Assembly (NCBI GenBank): GCA_033961575.1
Contig: CM066733.1
Span: 142,588,421 to 142,652,420, forward strand
Reading direction: 5' to 3'
Source of the DNA: Aselliscus stoliczkanus
Lineage: Eukaryota; Chordata; Mammalia; Chiroptera; Hipposideridae
Length of the DNA: 64,000 nucleotides
How positions within the stretch are numbered: the first letter of the stretch is position 1; every line of letters begins with the position of its first letter. Below are positions 59,056 to 64,000 of the stretch, piece by piece. The notes under the pieces were generated by a model that searched no databases, had not been told where the DNA came from, and saw only the letters and a list, made by a program, of their open reading frames with translations. The translations under genes were made by a program, and so were the position numbers.

Positions 59056-59930
59056 GGGGTAGGGGATATAATTAAATGGTAAATCCCTGAAGAAGGGAAA
59101 CACACCCAACTCGCACCAGCTGAACTTTAACTGAATATCTGCAGCGAGAAAACATTTTCTCTTCCCTTCAGTGTTCACTGTGCCCATGCAGACAGTTTCC
59201 CAGTGGTAGGAAGGGCAGTGGTTTGCCTACTGAATATTATCTGAATAACTGTTCAGGGAGTGATGTGCTTTTCTTAACTGTGATAAATTGACTGCTGTAG
59301 CAAAATCATTGTGATTATGCAAAATCAGTATTTGAAACCACACATTAAGAGAAGAATGAAATCCATCAATTTTTTTCCCATTTCCAGTGAGGAAAAAGGC
59401 AAGCGGAAACCAAGCCAGCTTAATGAGATTTAGCCTTGCAGTTTAACTTAGTTTCTTTGACCAAGTACAGAGACACTCAATGGTTTACACATTTGCTTCA
59501 GATAATGTCCTGCCTTCCAACAGTGTGGATAAAGCCCTATCACAAGACAAAAGACTGAGAAGCATCAGTGATCACTGTAGAGAGGAGATTTGACAAGCTA
59601 TGGTCATGGTCTAACACACCAGAACAATGAGACGAGATTGGGAACATCAAGTCGTGGAATTGGATTAGAAAACAAAAGTGTTGGCCTTCCAGACGTAGCA
59701 CATGGCATCTGCATGGAGGACAGAGCAGGGGTCTTGGGAAGCCATTGGTAAAGCCACAAAGTAGGAAAAAAAATAGGAGATAACTAGATTATAGAAAGAG
59801 ACACCTAGGAAGGGATTTCATAGCAATTTAAACAGGGCCCTGCTAATCCACTCTGCTAAATGTTTGCTGACATACCTGTGAATGTTGGATTAAGGTGGAA
59901 CTAGTGGCAGATTAGAGAGAGAGGAGCCTA
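59055..59930. other. Unique non-coding DNA
   Basis: Nothing recognised. Confidence 0.45.
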
Positions 59931-59934
59931 GGTT

Positions 59935-60085
59935 TACCCCTTCCTTGATGGGGTACCCCTTCCTTGCTGTGTGACCTTGGGCAAGTGTCTTTGTTCCTTT
60001 CCAGCTCAGGGTCTTCCTTTGTAACAGTATTGAACTACATTGAGGTGTTTCAGAAGCCCTCTTAATTCTAAACAATCTACAATTC
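59935..60085 (+). repeat. MIR fragment, sense
   Basis: TTGCTGTGTGACCTTGGGCA, AGTGTCTTTGTTCCTTTCCA and AAGCCCTCTTAATTCTAAAC match a MIR core and a variant 3' part. Confidence 0.75.
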
Positions 60086-61227
60086 TGTGGCATCTCAAAA
60101 TCACCTTGAGTAACACCAAGGCCACTTTTTAGCAGCCAGCATTATAAACAACAAAAATAGCAAGGACTGCCTACAGGTGTCAGTGTTGCCTGAGACCCAA
60201 TTGGGCACATTTATCACAAAGCAGAACAAATGCATATGGTTTAGTCTACAGAAATCATATCATCCTGAGAAAGAGAAATGTGTCAAAAGGTTCCTGATTA
60301 TGTGATGAAATAGGAAATATTGTTCTGGCTGCAGATGACCTTTCATAGAGAGATCATTCACTTGCTGGTTATGCTGTCAAGCAACTTACTCCTGCCCTTT
60401 AAAGGTCATTGCCATGGGCGTGCCCCTGGGTGCTTCCTGGTATATGCCTCTGATTTACTTCCCCCCAGAAAATGCACTCTATAATGAAGTACAGCCTCCT
60501 CCCCCCCACACACCCCCGGCCCCCACTCTGAGTCAGGCAGGAAACACATTTTCCCTTGTATTATAAGCACATTGCATGTAAAGATGTTGGTGGAGGAGGG
60601 GGTGGGAAGAGGGAAGGAAGGACCCTTCATCACAAAACCTTTGTAACTTACTATCAGGGAAGTCCAAAGCAGACCCCAACTGGTGCTGCAGGGAAATATT
60701 TTTCTCTCTGCTGGAAAAGCAAGTACAGGGTTTGTTTGCCAGGGACTGACAGTGTGTGTATACTGAGCTTTAGGTAAGCTGCCTCCTCAAGCTTTTCTGA
60801 TGCAAGGTGCTAGTTCTAGAAGGGCCAAGTCATACTGGGTTCTGATTCCCTAACGAATTGGGATAAGGACTAGAGGCACTCATTGAGGTGAGGGGCACTG
60901 GGGCAGGCCCAGCAGCAGGCTGGGAGAAAAAGGAGGATGGCCAGAGCAGGGTCCCAGGAAGCCTGCCTAAGCCCGGACCACTAGCTTCACCCTCCTTAAG
61001 AGCCTCAGAGGAATGCGAGTCCTGTGGACTTCGTTGGGTTTGGCCTGAATTATGGAGGGAGCGGAGATGGGGAAGTCAGTTCATGATGAAAACATAAAAA
61101 TATTTCTCTGGGATATATGTTTTGAAAGATCAAGGGAAGACCTTTTCTTGAGAGTAGTGCTAGGCAAAGAAAGGAAAAGTAGAGTGGAAAATTAACGGGA
61201 ACAGAGATATCAAATCGTATCTGAGAG
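60086..61227. other. Unique DNA, GC-richer centre
   Basis: 60400-61060 is GC-richer than its surroundings, with C-runs (60500-60530) and G-runs (60590-60615), but has no CpG island and no recognisable exon. Confidence 0.45.
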
Positions 61228-61662
61228 TATTAGCTACCTAGAGTAAATTGTCACAAGCTTGGTGCTCAAAACAACAGAAATTTATTCTCTCATAGTTCAG
61301 GAGGCTAGAAGCCAAAAATCAAGGTGTCAGCATGGTTGGTTCCTTCGGGAGGCTCTGAGGGAGCACCTGTTCTCTCCTAAATTCTGGTGGCTCCAGCTGT
61401 CCTTGACTGAGATTCATCATTCCTGTCTCAAGTCCATTTTCATATGGTTTTCCTCCTGTGTATCTGTGTCCCAAACTTCCTTATTCTTTTTCTTATAAAA
61501 TCCATCAGTTATTGGATTTAGGGACCACCCTCTATCCAGGATAATGTCGTCGCAAGATCTTAACTATGTCTGTGGACTCCATATTTCCAAATAAGGCCAT
61601 ATTCGCAGGTACCAGGTGAAGACTTGTATGTGCCTTTTTGGGGTCACTATTAAACTACTCCA
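61228..61662 (-). repeat. MLT1-type LTR, antisense
   Basis: AACAACAGAAATTTATTCTC, GTTCAGGAGGCTAGAAGCCA, AAATCAAGGTGTCAGCATGG, ATTTCCAAATAAGGCCATAT and TCGCAGGTACCAGG follow MLT1 in antisense, as at 264-717. No internal region. Confidence 0.85.
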
Positions 61663-64000
61663 CTGAGGTTAGTGTTTAACAAGATAATAAGCAATGATGT
61701 CTAGTAAGAGTATGGACCAAAGGTAGGCTCTTCTCATTCTTATTCTCCATCCACGTGAGGGAATAACCTGAGATCCACACCTATGCACTTAGGCTGAGTC
61801 AAGCCATACACACTCACATGCTGATCAGCTGGGTCTCAACTGATCCATTCTTTCATTAAATAAACATATATGCCATGTTACTTTTTTATTAAGTGTAGTG
61901 CTGGTGACTACCCAAGTTACAGGTCAACCTTCATGTATTAATGCTTTAAAAGTGACTAACCGACAGCTTTATCTTAGACACTGGCTGTTGCTGATCATGT
62001 GAAGCAAAAGTAGAGAAGAGAAAATTAAACCAAGATATTTCCTAGTTAAGTTTATATCTTGTGGACTATAATTCATATTTAACATCACACAAATTGGCCT
62101 CTTGGTACTATGTCTCTTGAAGCAGAATTTTTTACTATTTTAATTCTCGTGAATAAGATTTTCTTAAGAAAAAATTAATGCACATAAAGCCATTTTCTTT
62201 GTGTGAAATTGTGTTCCAAAGGGGACGGAATATTGGATTGGGAACCACAAGATAATGTTATAGAATGGGCTGCTGTGCCAAGTGGATGACTTTGGCAAAT
62301 CATTCCAGGATCCTGTGCAGTTGGTTGTGCTCTGTAAACCCGGGGAAAGCAAACTGCTCAGATGTCCACCTTGTTCTATGCCGGCGTCATACCCTCGATA
62401 ACTGTGTCCCAGAATCTGACCACAGCAATTCCAAAGGCCAAACTCAGGTCTTCCACAGAGCTGAAGAATTTAGAAGTGGGGAAGGAGAGCCAATAAAAAG
62501 TTTATAAGATTTAAATTTGAAAACCTTTGGTGGTCTTTTCCAACTCTCTTTTTCTGTATCGCTGCACAAACTAGGCTGGGGTTGTAGTTGGCTTGCTAAT
62601 CACCTGTCCTTGTCACATCAGGCGCCAGGAGGGTCAGTGCTCCCAACTCCAGGAGAGAGTGCAGATAGAATTAAACCAGTCACCAGTAGCTTCTCTATAC
62701 AAGAGGAGAAAAGAAACCCATTTTAGAGATAGCCAAGGCAGAGTTTGCAAGGCCCTTGGCCATCATCTTATGCTACTTATCCCACTAGCCTCCTTAGTCT
62801 GACCATGACCATCATAGCAAAGGTGCAGTGAAGAGAATGACGTGATTTTCTAGCAGAATCATGTTAAGCAAAGACAGGAAAACTCCATCCTCCAGGGTAG
62901 AAAAGCAGTTCATTGACCTCTGATTTATCCCTCTACCTTCCATTCAGCACCGTAAGGTTCCATGCCAACATAAGTCTGGAAGGAATTTTTCACTTAGGTT
63001 TATATGTTCGTGGGGCCTTAGGAAAGCACTTTACCTTTATGAGACTTAGAGACTTACCACTGATCCTGGAGTCTTTCAAGTGTATGACAAGGGCATTGAC
63101 AGAGACCGTGCGTGACTATGGATGTGTGTTGTGGGAAGGCAAGGGGAGGGGAAGAGGGGAGAAAGGGAGAGAGAAATGGAATTAACAAAAGTTGGATCCT
63201 ACTTGCCTGGGACATGAATAGAGGCCAGAAGATAGAATTACTAGTCATAGGATCCTGGCAACTCAATAGCTGGCCCTCAACAACCAACAGAGATAATACC
63301 ACCAACCCACCACCTTTGTCTCTGCCATTTACCCCTATCAGACAAAGAATCAATAATCAAGAGTTATTGCAGGCAATAACACTTAAAGCCTTCAAATAAA
63401 CCTCCAGGTGCCTTTTATTTTGAAATTCAATCAGCCACATTCCAGGAGATGAATCTTAATGGTCTGAGGGGCATAGTCCAGAGATCATCTAGATAAAGAC
63501 ATTCAGATCCACTGGTAAGGAAGCTCACCTGATCTCTAACAGTGCAAGTCTAACCAGTCCTTAAACTAGGGTTACATGCAGGTTTCCTGGTCCAGGTGCA
63601 CGGGGGTAGGTGGATCAGTGCATCACCAGCCATGGATTTGAAGGCACCACCCCTAGGCAGAGTTGTCTTGGGCTGTGGATGTCCTAAGAGTCGGCTTCAT
63701 CTATCAAGAAAAGATTGAGGGAAATGCTATTTCCTTAAACTTGGAAGCAGGAAGACTTGATTATTATTTTGCAATTCAAGAAGCAGGACTCAGTAGGAGA
63801 AAGAATTGTATCTCAGTGAAGTGGTTCAAACCGAAGTCTGCATGGCCTTAGGAAGTTCCCCAGGCAAGCATCAGATGATATTATTAATCACCAGAGAGAT
63901 GAACTATCTTGATTGCAGGATTATGTAGGTCAAATATCTATAGAAGAATGTGAATCCACATTATGGATTTAGGAATGTTTGTTATCATCATGTATCTTTT
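61663..64000. other. Unique non-coding DNA
   Basis: No gene or young repeat recognised. Includes a G-rich purine tract at 63133-63177 with four G-runs. Short frames at 62164-63399 overlap on both strands and show no family motifs. Confidence 0.45.
63133..63177 (+). other. G-rich purine tract, G4-capable
   Basis: AAGGGGAGGGGAAGAGGGGA followed by GAAAGGGAGAG gives four G-runs separated by 1-5 nt in pure purine sequence. Confidence 0.65.

Noticed and set aside
60406..61097. Possible CpG island or promoter
   Set aside because: GC-richer than its surroundings, but CpG dinucleotides are few and no TATA/initiator or first exon is evident.

Overview
This window looks like nuclear DNA of a placental mammal, most likely a bat. 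I find no intact protein-coding gene, no convincing multi-exon gene, and no rRNA, functional tRNA gene, CRISPR array or other prokaryotic feature. It reads as intergenic or deep intronic, AT-rich DNA carrying interspersed repeats of many ages. The evidence for a bat is (i) tRNA-derived SINEs beginning GGCCGGCC.AGTGGCACAGTGG, of the kind I know from horseshoe, leaf-nosed and related bats; (ii) L1 3' ends of a type common in bat genomes; and (iii) several short palindromic DNA transposons (MITEs), unusually common in bats. The general mammalian fossils (MIR, L2, MLT1/MST-type LTRs, hAT elements, old L1) are also present. The species assignment is inference from remembered repeat families, not from a search.

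Layout. 1-5 kb: an antisense MLT1-type LTR, then mostly unique DNA. 4.4-5.9 kb: antisense L1 pieces and a short antisense SINE. 7.6-9.3 kb: an old hAT transposon split by a 5'-truncated L1 with a 17-bp target-site duplication (TSD). 9.5-22 kb: L2, a 226-bp MITE, MIR copies, an LTR-like repeat holding a (CT)n(TA)n compound microsatellite, and long unique stretches. 22-28 kb: a tRNA-SINE with 14-bp TSDs, L1 ORF2 fossils, an LTR-like repeat and two large old L1 remnants; the second is interrupted by a short younger L1 tail. 28-37 kb: a long polypyrimidine tract, MIRs, an antisense MaLR-type LTR, two L1 3' ends, a short interstitial telomeric repeat at 34253-34278, and a conserved-looking region with a full CRE palindrome. 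37-48 kb: two head-only tRNA-SINEs, L2, an LTR-like repeat abutting a 129-bp MITE, a hAT copy and an 80-bp mariner-like MITE. 48-64 kb: an L1 ORF2 fragment, another MITE, a processed RPL23A pseudogene with TSDs and poly(A), a 451-bp composite tRNA-SINE with 20-bp TSDs, an MLT1/MST LTR, a (TA)n microsatellite, a (TG)n tract and a last antisense MLT1.

Nothing here forms a working gene system. Most of what can be explained is retrotransposition history: L1 machinery evidently mobilised the SINEs and the RPL23A copy (poly(A) tails, TSDs). The most unusual observations are the composite SINE with a GC-rich quasi-repeat block beside three head-only relatives ending at the same point, the recurrent L1 structures in which distant parts of L1 are joined, the interstitial telomere repeat, and a few candidate regulatory or exon-like segments outside recognisable repeats.
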